Origin: Ralstonia pickettii DTP0602
Lineage (GTDB): Bacteria > Pseudomonadota > Gammaproteobacteria > Burkholderiales > Burkholderiaceae
Length of the DNA stretch: 64,000 bases
Reading direction: 5' to 3'
Assembly: GCA_000471925.1 (NCBI GenBank)
Contig: CP006668.1
Span: 2,108,001 to 2,172,000 of the forward strand
Shown here in pieces: positions 15,823-25,178 of the stretch. The notes beneath the pieces were generated by a model. The model was not told where the DNA came from and did no database searches. It saw only the letters and a program-made list of their open reading frames with translations. How positions within the stretch are numbered: position 1 is the first letter of the stretch; every line of letters starts with the position of its first letter. The translations under genes and the position numbers were made by a program.

Positions 15823-18294
15823 ATGAGCAAAGCTTCACGGCTCGCACTGGGCCTTGCGCTCGCTGCGCTATGCCACCTGATGCCGGCCACGCTGCCGGCC
15901 GCCGCTGCTGCACCTCTCGCAGACAAGACCGCCTCCGAGGCCGAGGCGCAGCAGCCGCCCGCGATCACGCACGGCGAAGCCGCCGCCGACCTCAAGCGCC
16001 TGCAGACCGAACAGGACCGCATCAAGCAAGAGGCCTCCGATCCGGACGGCAACACCAAGCTGGACGACCTCGACAATGCGCTGCACAAGCTCGACGCCGA
16101 CATCGACAAGCTGACCGCGGCGCTGACGCCCCAGCGTGCGCAGCTGCAGGCACAGCTCGATGTGCTCGGTCCGCCGCCTGCGGACGGCACCACCAAGGAA
16201 GCGCCCGCCGTGGTCCGCCAGCGCGCCGAGCTGAATGCGCGCCGGATGCAGCTGGACGCGCAGCTCAAGCAGGCCGCGGAAAGTAAGGAGAACATTGCCA
16301 ACCTGAGCGAGCAGTTCGGGCGGCTGCAGCGCAGCCACCTGAAAGACCAGCTCGCGCTGCGCTCGGAGAGCATCCTCAACCCGCAGTTCTGGCAGCCGCT
16401 GTTCAGCCGGTCGCCGGAAGACCGCGCGCGCATGGACACCTTCCACGACCAGGTGGTGCCGATGGTGCAACTGGCCTGGCAGCCATCGCAGCGCGCGGCC
16501 ACCATCGCCTTGCTGCTGTTGGCGCTCGCGGTCTGGACGCTCGGCCGGCGCCTGGCCGAGCGCGCGCTGGCGTGGTTCTGCCTGACCAGGCTGCCCGAGA
16601 CACGCCTGCGGCGCAGCGCGCTGGCACTGGCAACCACGCTGGCGACCGTTGCCACCACCGGGCTGGCGGTGCAGCTGGTCTACAACGCCTTCACGCGCCA
16701 GTATGAACTGCCGCCGGACCTGATGGCGCTGTACGCCCAGCTGGTCAAGCTGACGCTGACCAGCGCGCTGATCGCGGGCCTGGGCCGCGCGCTGCTGTGC
16801 ACGCGCCATCCGTCGTGGCGGCTGCCGGCGATGGCCGATCCGGTCGCGCTCGCGATGAAGCCCTTCCCCGCCGTGCTGGCGGGGCTGTTGCTGCTGGCCG
16901 GCACGCTCGAACAGCTCAACCGGATCGCCGACACCAGCGTGCAGGTCACGCTGCTGGGGCGTGGACTGGTGTCGCTGGTGGTGGTGCTGACCATCGGCGC
17001 GGCGCTGCTGCGCGCCAACCGCGTGCGCAACGTGCTGGCCGCCGCGGGCGAGCGGCCCGAGGCACGCGCCACGCTGGCGGGCATGATCCACGCCGGCGTG
17101 TCGGTCATCGTGCTGGTGTCGATGGTGGCGCTGCTGGCCGGCTATATCAGCTTTGCCCGCTTCATGACCTACGAGCTGGTCTGGTTCGACATCGTGCTGT
17201 GCAGCCTGTACCTGCTGACGCAGGTCACGCGCGACGTCTGCGAAAGCCTGCTCTCCACCAACTACGCCACGGGCCGCGTCATCAAGCAACTGTTCGGCGT
17301 CGACGATGCGCACCTGGAGCAGGCCTCGACCATCCTCTCGGGCATCGGCGCCAGCGTGTTGCTGCTGGTGGCGGTGCTGGCGCTGCTGACCGGCGGCTTC
17401 GGCACCACGCCGGCGGACCTGCTCAACAGCCTGGTGATGGTGCTGGGCGGCGAGAAGCTGCGCAGCCTCAACATCATGCCCGACCGCATCCTGAACGCGC
17501 TGGTCGCGCTGGGCGTCGGCATCTGGCTGCTGCGCTCGGTGCGGCGCTGGCTCGATGGGGAACTGCTGCCCAAGGTCTGCAAGGAGCCGGGCCTGCGCGC
17601 CTCGCTGATCACGCTGTACAGCAATGTCGGCTACGTGCTGCTGGTGCTGCTGGTGCTGTCGCTGCTGGGCGTGCGCTGGGACAACCTGGCGTGGATCGTC
17701 AGCGCGCTGTCGGTGGGTATCGGCTTCGGCCTGCAGGAGATCGTCAAGAACTTCGTCTCGGGCCTGATCCTGCTGACCGAGCGCCCGGTCAAGGTCGGCG
17801 ACATGGTCAGCATCGCCGGCGTCGAGGGCGATATCCGCCGCATCAACGTGCGCGCCACCGAGATCCAGCTGGGGGACCGCTCCACCGTGATCGTGCCCAA
17901 CTCGCAGCTGATCTCGCAGAACCTGCGCAACGTGACCATGAGCAACAGCACGCAGGGCGTGGCGTCGCTGCAGCTGACCTTCCCGCTGAACACCGACCCC
18001 GAACACTTGCGCGACCTGCTGCTCGACGTCTTCCACAAGAACGAGACCATCCTGGACGTGCCCGCGCCTTCGGTCATGTTCAGCCAGCTTGCACCCAACG
18101 GCATCACGCTGTCGGTGACCGGCTACGTCGGCAGCCCGCGCATCGCGGCCAACACGCGCAGCGACCTGCTGTTCGAGATCCTCAAGCGGCTGCGCGCCGC
18201 AGGCATTTCGCTGTCGGTGCCGCAGTCGCTGCGGCTGGAGAACATGCCGCCGCCGTTCGGGAACGCCCCGCAGCAGTCACTGGCGGCGGGCTGA
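15823..18294 (+). CDS. large MscS-family mechanosensitive channel (DUF3772-type)
   Basis: An 823-residue protein with a signal peptide (cleavage near AAAA), then a helical periplasmic region of about 200 residues rich in Gln, Lys and Leu. Several membrane spans follow, then a C-terminal MscS core. The pore and beta domain are plain: VSIGIGFGLQEIVKNFVSGL, then ERPVKVGDMVSI and VIVPNSQLISQNLRN. These channels open under membrane tension to release solutes during osmotic downshock. I chose the ATG at 15823 because it begins a normal signal peptide; upstream in-frame codons are implausible. It is monocistronic, followed by a decayed MarR remnant. Confidence 0.88.
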   Translation: MSKASRLALGLALAALCHLMPATLPAAAAAPLADKTASEAEAQQPPAITHGEAAADLKRLQTEQDRIKQEASDPDGNTKLDDLDNALHKLDADIDKLTAALTPQRAQLQAQLDVLGPPPADGTTKEAPAVVRQRAELNARRMQLDAQLKQAAESKENIANLSEQFGRLQRSHLKDQLALRSESILNPQFWQPLFSRSPEDRARMDTFHDQVVPMVQLAWQPSQRAATIALLLLALAVWTLGRRLAERALAWFCLTRLPETRLRRSALALATTLATVATTGLAVQLVYNAFTRQYELPPDLMALYAQLVKLTLTSALIAGLGRALLCTRHPSWRLPAMADPVALAMKPFPAVLAGLLLLAGTLEQLNRIADTSVQVTLLGRGLVSLVVVLTIGAALLRANRVRNVLAAAGERPEARATLAGMIHAGVSVIVLVSMVALLAGYISFARFMTYELVWFDIVLCSLYLLTQVTRDVCESLLSTNYATGRVIKQLFGVDDAHLEQASTILSGIGASVLLLVAVLALLTGGFGTTPADLLNSLVMVLGGEKLRSLNIMPDRILNALVALGVGIWLLRSVRRWLDGELLPKVCKEPGLRASLITLYSNVGYVLLVLLVLSLLGVRWDNLAWIVSALSVGIGFGLQEIVKNFVSGLILLTERPVKVGDMVSIAGVEGDIRRINVRATEIQLGDRSTVIVPNSQLISQNLRNVTMSNSTQGVASLQLTFPLNTDPEHLRDLLLDVFHKNETILDVPAPSVMFSQLAPNGITLSVTGYVGSPRIAANTRSDLLFEILKRLRAAGISLSVPQSLRLENMPPPFGNAPQQSLAAG

Positions 18295-18318
18295 TGATCC
18301 CGGGCGGTCCGCGACGCG

Positions 18319-18495
18319 TCATGCTTCCGTCCCGCCCGCTCCTTCCGCCAGCGCCACCAGCCAGCGGCGGATCACCTACTCCTCCTGCGCCGAAAGGCCT
18401 GCCGCAAGGCGGGCCTCATCGGCCAGCACCCGTTCCCGGCATCTGGCAAGCAAAGCCTTACCCTGCGCGGTCAGCGCGATCCGGGCATGGAACCG
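18319..18495 (-). pseudogene. C-terminal remnant of a MarR-type regulator
   Basis: Read on the minus strand, this stretch encodes ARIALTAQGKALLARCRER, a typical MarR wing-to-C-terminal helix sequence, then LAAGLSAQEE, a TAG at 18376-18378, and in the same frame VIRRWLVALAEG before a TGA. The N-terminal helix-turn-helix is missing. The in-frame stop and missing 5' part show a decayed gene within a 394-bp gap. A mini-frame of ten codons with a strong ribosome site (AAGGAG, ATG at 18552) lies opposite and may be another scrap. Confidence 0.55.
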
Positions 18496-18692
18496 CATCG
18501 CCGTGGGCCTTAACTTCCCGCCGCCGGCGGCCGAATCCGCAAGGAGCGCCGCATGAGTGCGGCCCGGCCCGCGGGGTCCGGTTAAAAGCAGCCGTTACAA
18601 ACCTAACAAGTCGGGCGCCGTCGCGAAACACCTTGGCTGCCGCTTTGCGTGCATCATTCATTCACACAAAGCTGCATAACAAGGAGTTCGAC

Positions 18693-19049
18693 ATGCGCCC
18701 CTCCATCCGAATCGTCTCCGCGGTTGCCCTGTGCGTAGCCATGGCGGCGGCCGGCCCCGCATCCGCACGCGGCCGCCACCACCACGGCGGCGGGTCGAAT
18801 GCCGGAGCGGTGCTCGCAGTCGGCGCCCTGGTCGGGCTGGCCTTCGGCGCGGCCCTTGCCTCGGCGCCGGTGGTCGCCGCCCCTGTTGCCGTGGCGCCGC
18901 CTCCGGTCACATACGCCCCGGCACCGGTCTCGTACGCCCCGCCGGCCGCCCCTCCGGGCTACTGCTACCGCGAGTACGACCGCGCCTATGTCCCGTGCGG
19001 GCCGCAGCCTTCCGGCTATTACCAGGAAGCTCCGTACTACGGCTACTGA
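18693..19049 (+). CDS. small exported proline/tyrosine-rich protein
   Basis: A 118-residue protein with a signal peptide (residues 1-25, ending PASARG). A GRHHHGGGS run follows, then a glycine/alanine hydrophobic stretch (VLAVGALVGLAFGAA) and a Pro/Tyr-rich tail with PVTYAPAPVSYAPP repeats and two cysteines (YCYREYDRAYVPCG). AAGGAG is well spaced before the ATG. Similar small proteins are common in Burkholderiales and have no known function; the His cluster could bind metal. A bidirectional terminator follows at 19085. Confidence 0.72.
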   Translation: MRPSIRIVSAVALCVAMAAAGPASARGRHHHGGGSNAGAVLAVGALVGLAFGAALASAPVVAAPVAVAPPPVTYAPAPVSYAPPAAPPGYCYREYDRAYVPCGPQPSGYYQEAPYYGY

Positions 19050-19084
19050 GGCAGCCCGCCCCGGCTCAATTCGCAGATAAAAAA

Positions 19085-19109
19085 ACGCCCCATGCAGGAC
19101 ATGGGGCGT
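19085..19109. terminator. bidirectional rho-independent terminator
   Basis: A perfect ten-pair stem ACGCCCCATG / CATGGGGCGT with a five-base loop. It is flanked by an A-run on the left (19080-19085) and GGTTTT on the right, so it can stop transcripts on both strands. It lies between the plus-strand small exported gene and the convergent RND operon. Confidence 0.85.
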
Positions 19110-19161
19110 CGGTTTTCAGACTGATGGCAACCGCCACGGGCTCTGAATAGCCACTGACGTG

Positions 19162-19189
19162 CCCCCTCTCCCGCAAGCGTGAGAGGGGA
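19162..19189. repeat. REP-like palindromic element, copy 1
   Basis: The core CCCCTCTCCCGCAAGCGTGA continues into GAGGGG, an eight-pair stem with a GC-rich centre. The same family (CTCTCCCGC-purine-A-GCG) occurs at 57298-57326. It looks like a dispersed REP-type palindrome. This copy lies between the terminator and the end of the RND gene. Confidence 0.6.
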
Positions 19190-19221
19190 GCAAACAAGCG
19201 GTATCTTCAAACGGGCCAGCC

Positions 19222-22200
19222 TTACACCGGCACATCCCTGGTCGGATCCGGCTTCCGATCATCAAACCAGCGATACAGCGTAGGCACCATCACCAGCGTC
19301 AGCAGCGTCGACGTTATCAGCCCGCCGATCACCACCACCGCCAGCGGCCGCTGCACCTCCGAGCCGGGCCCCGTCGAGAACAGGAACGGCACCAGGCCCA
19401 GCATCGCAATGGTCGCCGTCATCATCACCGGCCGGAACCGCTGCGTCGCCCCCTGCACCACCGCTTCATCGAGCGACAAACCCGAATCGCGCAGCGTGCG
19501 GATATACGACACCAGCACCACCCCGTTCAGGACCGCCATGCCCCACAGCGCGATAAAGCCCACCGAGGCCGGCACCGACAGGTACTCGCCGGTGACGAAC
19601 AGCCCGATGATGCCGCCGATCGATGCAAACGGCAGCACCGTGATGATCAGCGTGGCAAAGCGCACCGAGTTGAACAGCAGGAACAGCAGGAAGAAGATCG
19701 CGGCGATGGTCACCGGCACGATGATCTTCAGGTGGCCCATGGCGCGTTCCATGTTCTGGAACTGGCCACCCCACTCGAGGTAGTAGCCCTCCGGCAGCTT
19801 GACCTTGGCACCGGCCGCCTGCTGCAGCTCAGCCACAAAGCCGCCGAGGTCGCGGTCCTTCACGTTGATCATCACCACCACGCGGCGCTTGGCCATTTCG
19901 CGGCTGATCTGCGCGGGGCCGTCATTGACCTCGATCTTTGCCACGCTCTGCAGCGGCACCTGCGTGCCGTTGGGCGTCGAGACCAGCAGCTGGCGGATCG
20001 CCTGCACGTTGCTGCGGAACTCTTCCGGCAGGCGCACGGCCGCGGCGAAGCGGCGTTCGCCCTCGAAGATATCCGTGGCACGCTTGCCGCCGATCGCGAT
20101 CTCGATCACGTCATGGATGTCCGACACGTTCAGCCCATAGCGCGCAATCGCCTGGCGGTCGATCTCGATCGACAGGTACTGCTGCCCCGAGACCCGCTCG
20201 ATACGGATATCCTGCGATCCCTGGATGCCGCCGGCCACGCGCGAAATCTCGCCCGCCAGCTCGCGCAGCTTGTCCAGGTCGTCGCCGAACACCTTCACCG
20301 CCACGTCCGAACGCACGCCGCTGACCATCTCGTCGACGCGGTCCGAGATCGGCTGCGCCATCACGATCTGCACGCCGGGGATGGCCTTGAGCTTCTCGCG
20401 GATGGCGTTGGCGATATCGTCCTGGGTCCAGCCGTCGGGCCACTCGTCGCGGTCCTTCAGGCTGGCGATCGGGGTCGATTCGTTCTGGCCCTGCGGGTCT
20501 GCCGGGCTTTCGCCGCGGCCCACGCCGGACACCACCGACTTCACGCCCGGCACGCCCAGCACCAGCTTGTTGGCTTCCTTCTCGAGCTTGACCGACTCTT
20601 CCAGCGAGATGTTCGGCACGCGGTCGATCGCAGGCACGATCGAGCCTTCCTTCATCTCCGGGATGAACGAGGTACCGAGCAGCGGCACGATCGCCAGCGT
20701 GGCGACGAAGGCCGCCACCGCGCCGATGATGGTCTTGCGGCTGTTGCCCAGCGCCCAGTGCAGCATGCGCAGGTAGTGGCGCTTCATGAACGCGATCACG
20801 TGCGTGTCATGCTCGGCACCGCCCTTGAGCAGGTAAGACGACAGCACCGGCGACAGCGTCAGCGACAGGAACAGCGAGATCGCCAGCGCGATCGAGATGG
20901 TGAACGCCAGCGGCGCGAACATCTTGCCTTCCATGCCCGACAGCGTCATCAGCGGCAGGAACACCAGGATGATGATGCCCACGCCCACGATCACCGGCGT
21001 GGCCACTTCCTGCACGGCCTTGACCAAGATCTCGGTCTTGGTCAGGCCCGGCTCCTTGTGTCCTAATCGCTCGAACGCGTTCTCGACCACCACCACCGAG
21101 CCATCGACCATCAGGCCGATGGCGATTGCCAACCCCCCCAGCGACATCAGGTTGGCCGACAGGCCGACCTCGTTCATCACAATGAAGGTCAGTAATGGCG
21201 TCAGCACCAGCGTGGCCAGCACGATCACCGACGAGCGCACATCGCCCAGGAACAGGAACAGCACGATCACCACCAGCACCACGCCTTCGAGCAGCACCTT
21301 GGTCACCGTCCACAGCGCGGAGTCGACCAGTTCGCTGCGGTCGTAGTACGGCACGATCTGCAGCTTGCCGGGCAGCATGCCGCGCTCGTTGATCTCGGCC
21401 ACGCGTTCCTTCACGCGGCTGACCACTTCCTTGGCATTGCCGCCGCGCATCATCATGACGATGCCGCCGACCGCCTCGGTCTGGCCGTTCTTGACCAGCG
21501 CGCCCTGCCGCACCTCATGCCCGATGGTGACATTGGCCACGTCGCGCAGGTACACCGGCGTGCCGTTGACCTCCTTGAGCACGATGCTGCCGAGGTCGTC
21601 CACGCCCTTGGCCAGGCCGACGCCGCGGATCAGGTACTGCTCGGCGTAATGCGGCAGCACGCCGCCGCCGGAGTTGGCGTTGTTGCGCGCCAGCGCCTGG
21701 TAGACCTGCTGGATCGAGATCTCGTAGTGGCGCATGCGCTCCGGGTTGACCAGTGCCTGGTACTGGCGCACGTAACCGCCCTGCGAGTTGATCTCGGCCA
21801 CGCCCGGGATCGAGCGCAGCAGCGGGCGCACCACCCAGTCCTGGGCGATGCGGCGCTCGGCCAGCTCTTCCTGGGTCAGCTCGCGGTCGCCGTCGTCGGC
21901 GCGGTCCAGCGTGTACTGGTAGACCTCGCCCAGGCCGGTCGAGACCGGGCCCAGCACCGGCGCCACGCCTTCCGGCATGCGTCCGCCCACTTCGATCAGG
22001 CGTTCCAGCACCAGCTGGCGTGCGAAATACACGTCAGTGGCATCGGTGAACACCAGCGTGATCAGCGACAGGCCCGCCTTGTTCAGCGAGCGCATTTCTT
22101 CCAGGCCGGGCAGGCCTGTCATCGCCATTTCCACCGGCACGGTGACAAAGCGCTCGACTTCCTCGGGCGAGCGGCCCGCGGCTTCCGTGGCAATTTGCAC

Positions 22201-22338
22201 CTGCACGTTGGTAACGTCGGGGAAGGCGTCCACCGACAGCTTGGTGGCAGCGTTCAGGCCGAAGAAAAACAGCACCACGGCAATCACGCACACCACCAGC
22301 CGCTGCTTGATGGCGGCTTCGACTAGGGATTTCATCAT
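19222..22338 (-). CDS. heavy-metal efflux RND pump (CzcA/CusA family)
   Basis: A 1038-residue inner-membrane proton-driven pump. The N-terminal span and large periplasmic loop begin normally (DAFPDVTNVQVQIATEA). The TM4 proton-relay motif reads IAIGLMVDGSVVVVEN, with the essential Asp at residue 412. A second set of helices ends near residue 1020. Length is normal for the family. The family exports divalent cations or Cu/Ag; the TM4 wording is not the classic CzcA or CusA version, so the metal is undecided. It is the last gene of the operon and starts 6 bases after the adaptor stop. A second ATG (22335) could also serve. Confidence 0.93.
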   Translation of the reverse strand: MMKSLVEAAIKQRLVVCVIAVVLFFFGLNAATKLSVDAFPDVTNVQVQIATEAAGRSPEEVERFVTVPVEMAMTGLPGLEEMRSLNKAGLSLITLVFTDATDVYFARQLVLERLIEVGGRMPEGVAPVLGPVSTGLGEVYQYTLDRADDGDRELTQEELAERRIAQDWVVRPLLRSIPGVAEINSQGGYVRQYQALVNPERMRHYEISIQQVYQALARNNANSGGGVLPHYAEQYLIRGVGLAKGVDDLGSIVLKEVNGTPVYLRDVANVTIGHEVRQGALVKNGQTEAVGGIVMMMRGGNAKEVVSRVKERVAEINERGMLPGKLQIVPYYDRSELVDSALWTVTKVLLEGVVLVVIVLFLFLGDVRSSVIVLATLVLTPLLTFIVMNEVGLSANLMSLGGLAIAIGLMVDGSVVVVENAFERLGHKEPGLTKTEILVKAVQEVATPVIVGVGIIILVFLPLMTLSGMEGKMFAPLAFTISIALAISLFLSLTLSPVLSSYLLKGGAEHDTHVIAFMKRHYLRMLHWALGNSRKTIIGAVAAFVATLAIVPLLGTSFIPEMKEGSIVPAIDRVPNISLEESVKLEKEANKLVLGVPGVKSVVSGVGRGESPADPQGQNESTPIASLKDRDEWPDGWTQDDIANAIREKLKAIPGVQIVMAQPISDRVDEMVSGVRSDVAVKVFGDDLDKLRELAGEISRVAGGIQGSQDIRIERVSGQQYLSIEIDRQAIARYGLNVSDIHDVIEIAIGGKRATDIFEGERRFAAAVRLPEEFRSNVQAIRQLLVSTPNGTQVPLQSVAKIEVNDGPAQISREMAKRRVVVMINVKDRDLGGFVAELQQAAGAKVKLPEGYYLEWGGQFQNMERAMGHLKIIVPVTIAAIFFLLFLLFNSVRFATLIITVLPFASIGGIIGLFVTGEYLSVPASVGFIALWGMAVLNGVVLVSYIRTLRDSGLSLDEAVVQGATQRFRPVMMTATIAMLGLVPFLFSTGPGSEVQRPLAVVVIGGLITSTLLTLVMVPTLYRWFDDRKPDPTRDVPV

Positions 22339-22344
22339 GGTCGA

Positions 22345-23505
22345 TTACCCTTGTTCGATGCGCTTGCGCTCGTTGTCCAGGTGGAAGGCGCCATCGACCA
22401 CGATGCGGTCGCCGGCCTTGACGCCGTTCTGCACCACGCGCATGCCGTCGCTCTCGGCGCCCAGCTTGACCTTGGTCAGGCGGAACTTGTTGCCGGGCAT
22501 CTCGACATAGACCAGCTCGTCGTTGCCATCACGCACCACCGCGGAAGCCGGGATGACCAGCTGGTCGACCGGCTTGCCGGCGATCAGCATGCTGGCCAGC
22601 ATGGCGGGCTTGAGTCGCCCTTCGCGGTTCTCCAGCTCGGTGCGGACCAGCACCGTGCGCGACTGCGGATTGACCGTGCGGCCGACGTAGATCAGCTTGC
22701 CGGTGATGGTCTCGCGGCCGGCGCCGTTGCCCAGCGACGGCACCTCGATTTCGACGCTCTGCCCTTCGGCCACCTGCGCGGCCTGCTGCTCGGGCACCTC
22801 GGCCACCACCCATACGCGCGAAAGGTCGGCCACGGTGTAGAGTGCGTCGGCCGGCTGCACCACTTGCCCTTGCGCCACGTTGCGCTCGACCACGGTGCCG
22901 CTGATGCTGGAATGCACCGGCGAGTGCGAGTTGATGCTGCCGTTCTTCGCCAGCTCGGCGATGGAGGCCTGCGACATGCCCAGCACGCGCAGCTGGTCGC
23001 GGTAGGCGCGCATCTCGGCCGAGGCGATGGCGAGTTCGCTCTCGCGGCGCTGCAGTTCGCCGCGGCCGATCACGTCGGCGGCAAACAGCTGGCGCGCGCG
23101 CTCGGCGTTGCGCACCTGCAGATCGTGCTGCGCCTCGCTCTTCAGGAAGGCCATCTGGGCGGCGCCCAGCTCGCTGCTGTGCAGGCGCGCCAGCACCTGG
23201 CCAGCCTTCACTTCCTGACCCAGGGTGGCGTACAGGTCGGTCACGCGGCCCGTCACGCTGGCGCCGATGCGCGACACGCGCTGCTCGTCGAAGTCGATGC
23301 GGCCGGCCACGCGCAGCATCTCGCTGAACGGGGAGGTGTTCACCGGCGCCACCTTCAGCGACTTCTGCAGGTTGCCTTCCGGCTGGATCACGCCGGGTGG
23401 CAGCCTGGGCGCTTCGGCAACGGGTTCAGGTTTGTCGGAGCAGGCCGCCAGGCTGAACGTCAGGACGGCCGCGGCCGTCAGCGAAAGCAGGAAATTGGGA
23501 CGCAT
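22345..23505 (-). CDS. RND efflux periplasmic adaptor (membrane fusion protein)
   Basis: A 386-residue adaptor that bridges the RND pump and the outer-membrane channel. A lipoprotein signal ends LAACSDKP, so residue 22 or so is probably lipidated. The barrel-sandwich halves (GRVTDLYATLGQEVKAGQ and SISGTVVERNVAQGQVV) flank a helical hairpin, followed by the beta-barrel (VGRTVNPQSRTVLVRTEL). No His-rich or Met-rich metal-binding extension is present. The start at 23505 lies two bases after the TolC-family stop, indicating tight coupling. Confidence 0.92.
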   Translation of the reverse strand: MRPNFLLSLTAAAVLTFSLAACSDKPEPVAEAPRLPPGVIQPEGNLQKSLKVAPVNTSPFSEMLRVAGRIDFDEQRVSRIGASVTGRVTDLYATLGQEVKAGQVLARLHSSELGAAQMAFLKSEAQHDLQVRNAERARQLFAADVIGRGELQRRESELAIASAEMRAYRDQLRVLGMSQASIAELAKNGSINSHSPVHSSISGTVVERNVAQGQVVQPADALYTVADLSRVWVVAEVPEQQAAQVAEGQSVEIEVPSLGNGAGRETITGKLIYVGRTVNPQSRTVLVRTELENREGRLKPAMLASMLIAGKPVDQLVIPASAVVRDGNDELVYVEMPGNKFRLTKVKLGAESDGMRVVQNGVKAGDRIVVDGAFHLDNERKRIEQG

Positions 23506-23507
23506 GG

Positions 23508-24959
23508 TTATTTCTGTTCGATGGTGGAGGTCGGCTGCAGGCCCGGCGCGGCGGTGGCGCCCGGGGCGGTCGACATGAGCTTTTCGATCTGGATGGCGGC
23601 CACCTGCAGCTCGTACTGGGCGGCGATCAGCTCGTTGCGCGCGCCGCGCAGCACGCGCTGGGCATCGATGTAGTCGAGGATGCCGCGCTCGCCAAAGCGG
23701 TAGGCGGCCTCGGCCACGCCCAGCGCCGACTCGGCCTCGCGCACGATGCCCGACTCCAGCGCGGTCACCTGCGCCTGCGTGATCTCGTACTGGCGGAAGG
23801 CGGATTCCAGCTCTTGCGTGAGTTCGAACTCGCGCGCTTCCAGCGTGCTGCGCGCCTGGGTGGCCTGGGCCGTGGCCTCGCCCACCGGGCCGCTGCGGCG
23901 GTCCCACAGCGGGATCGTCATGACCAGGCCGATCTGCGAGACGTTGTTGTCAGGCTGGCGGTCGGTGCTGGCGCGCACCGCCACTTCCGGCCAGCGCAGC
24001 GAGCGCTGGTAATCGACGCCCAGGCGGGCGCGTTCCAGTTCCGTGCGGCGCTGGACCAGTTCGGCATTGCTGGCGGTCATGGTGTCGCGCAGCACCGGCA
24101 GCGGCGGCACATCGGGCGACTGGCCCAGCGTGCCGGCCAGCGAAAACTGGCCAGGCATGGCGCCGCCCACCTGCTGGCGCAGTGCGGCCTTGGCCTGGTT
24201 GACGCGCAGCTCGGCGGTCTGCTGGCTCTTCTGCGAGGTCAGTAGTTCGGTCTCGGCCTTGATCAGCTCATAGCGCGGCGCTTCGCCCACCTCCACGCGC
24301 AGGCGCGCCCGCGAGTGGATCTGGCGCATCATCGCCAGGTCTTCCTCGGCGGCGTGCAGCTCGCTCTCGCGGCGCAGCACGTTGTAGTAGGAAGTCTTGA
24401 CGCGTGCAGCCAGGTCGGCACGGAAACCCTGCCGCACTGCCTGCGAGGACTCCAGGCCGCGGGTCGCCATGGCCTCGCGCAGGCTGCGCTGGTGCGGGTA
24501 GTCCAGCTTCTGCACGACGGCGTAGCTGGGGGCATTGCCGCTGGTCACACCAGGCTGTTTCCCCGACAGCCGGCCGTACATCACTTCCACCTGCGGGTTG
24601 GGATAGGCGCGCGCGCTGCTGATGGCGGCGGCGGCGGCATCGACACCCGCCTCGGCGGCCACCACGCCCTGGTTGGTGGACTGCGCCATGTCGAGCAGCT
24701 GGGGCAGCGAGTAGGCGGGGCCGGTCTGGCCGGCGGGGCGGGCCGAAGCGGCCTTGGGCACTGGCGTGGCGGCCAGAAGCTCGGCGCCCGGCGTGGGCAG
24801 GGTGGCGGGGGCAGGCCTGGAGAGGGGCGCAGTGGCTGGGGCAGCGGGTGCGGTACCCGCGGCTTTCGCGGCCGATGCGCCTTGCGCGCCGGCGTGGGCC
24901 GGGGCGGCGAGCGCGAGCAGCGAAAGCGACGCGATCAGGGTCAGCTTGATTGTTGTCAT
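23508..24959 (-). CDS. outer-membrane efflux protein (TolC family)
   Basis: A 483-residue channel protein with a signal peptide ending AHAG. A low-complexity Ala/Pro linker of about 50 residues follows, then two TolC repeats with long helices (for example ARLRVEVGEAPRYELIKAE and ALGVAEAAYRFGERGILDY). The C-terminal part ends in a short tail. The ATG at 24959 begins the signal peptide, and upstream in-frame codons are discarded. It is the first structural component of the tripartite pump. Confidence 0.9.
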   Translation of the reverse strand: MTTIKLTLIASLSLLALAAPAHAGAQGASAAKAAGTAPAAPATAPLSRPAPATLPTPGAELLAATPVPKAASARPAGQTGPAYSLPQLLDMAQSTNQGVVAAEAGVDAAAAAISSARAYPNPQVEVMYGRLSGKQPGVTSGNAPSYAVVQKLDYPHQRSLREAMATRGLESSQAVRQGFRADLAARVKTSYYNVLRRESELHAAEEDLAMMRQIHSRARLRVEVGEAPRYELIKAETELLTSQKSQQTAELRVNQAKAALRQQVGGAMPGQFSLAGTLGQSPDVPPLPVLRDTMTASNAELVQRRTELERARLGVDYQRSLRWPEVAVRASTDRQPDNNVSQIGLVMTIPLWDRRSGPVGEATAQATQARSTLEAREFELTQELESAFRQYEITQAQVTALESGIVREAESALGVAEAAYRFGERGILDYIDAQRVLRGARNELIAAQYELQVAAIQIEKLMSTAPGATAAPGLQPTSTIEQK

Positions 24960-25178
24960 GAGTCCGGAATGCAAGCAATACGACGCCTGCGCCATGCCGC
25001 CGCGCGCCCCGGCGCGCACAAGTCACGGCAGGACGGAAAACGGCAGCGGCTTACCCGCGCGGCAAGGCAGCGGGCAGGCTGGCGATATCAGGCAAGGGGG
25101 CGCGGCCCGCGGCACGGCCACTGCGAGCGCAGCGCGTGCGTGCGGGAGCGAGCGGCAAGGCGTGCGAACGCCCGGCGC

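Noticed and set aside
15868..18036. A 722-codon open frame opposite the MscS-type channel
   Set aside because: Low-complexity Gln/His/Arg composition and complete overlap with a convincing membrane channel gene mark it as an antisense shadow.
16797..19049. Long upstream extension (750 codons) of the small exported protein frame
   Set aside because: The frame crosses the channel gene in another phase. The signal peptide with AAGGAG at 18693 gives the real start.
22345..23907. Longer form of the RND adaptor beginning at 23907
   Set aside because: The added residues overlap the TolC-family gene. The lipoprotein signal begins at 23505.
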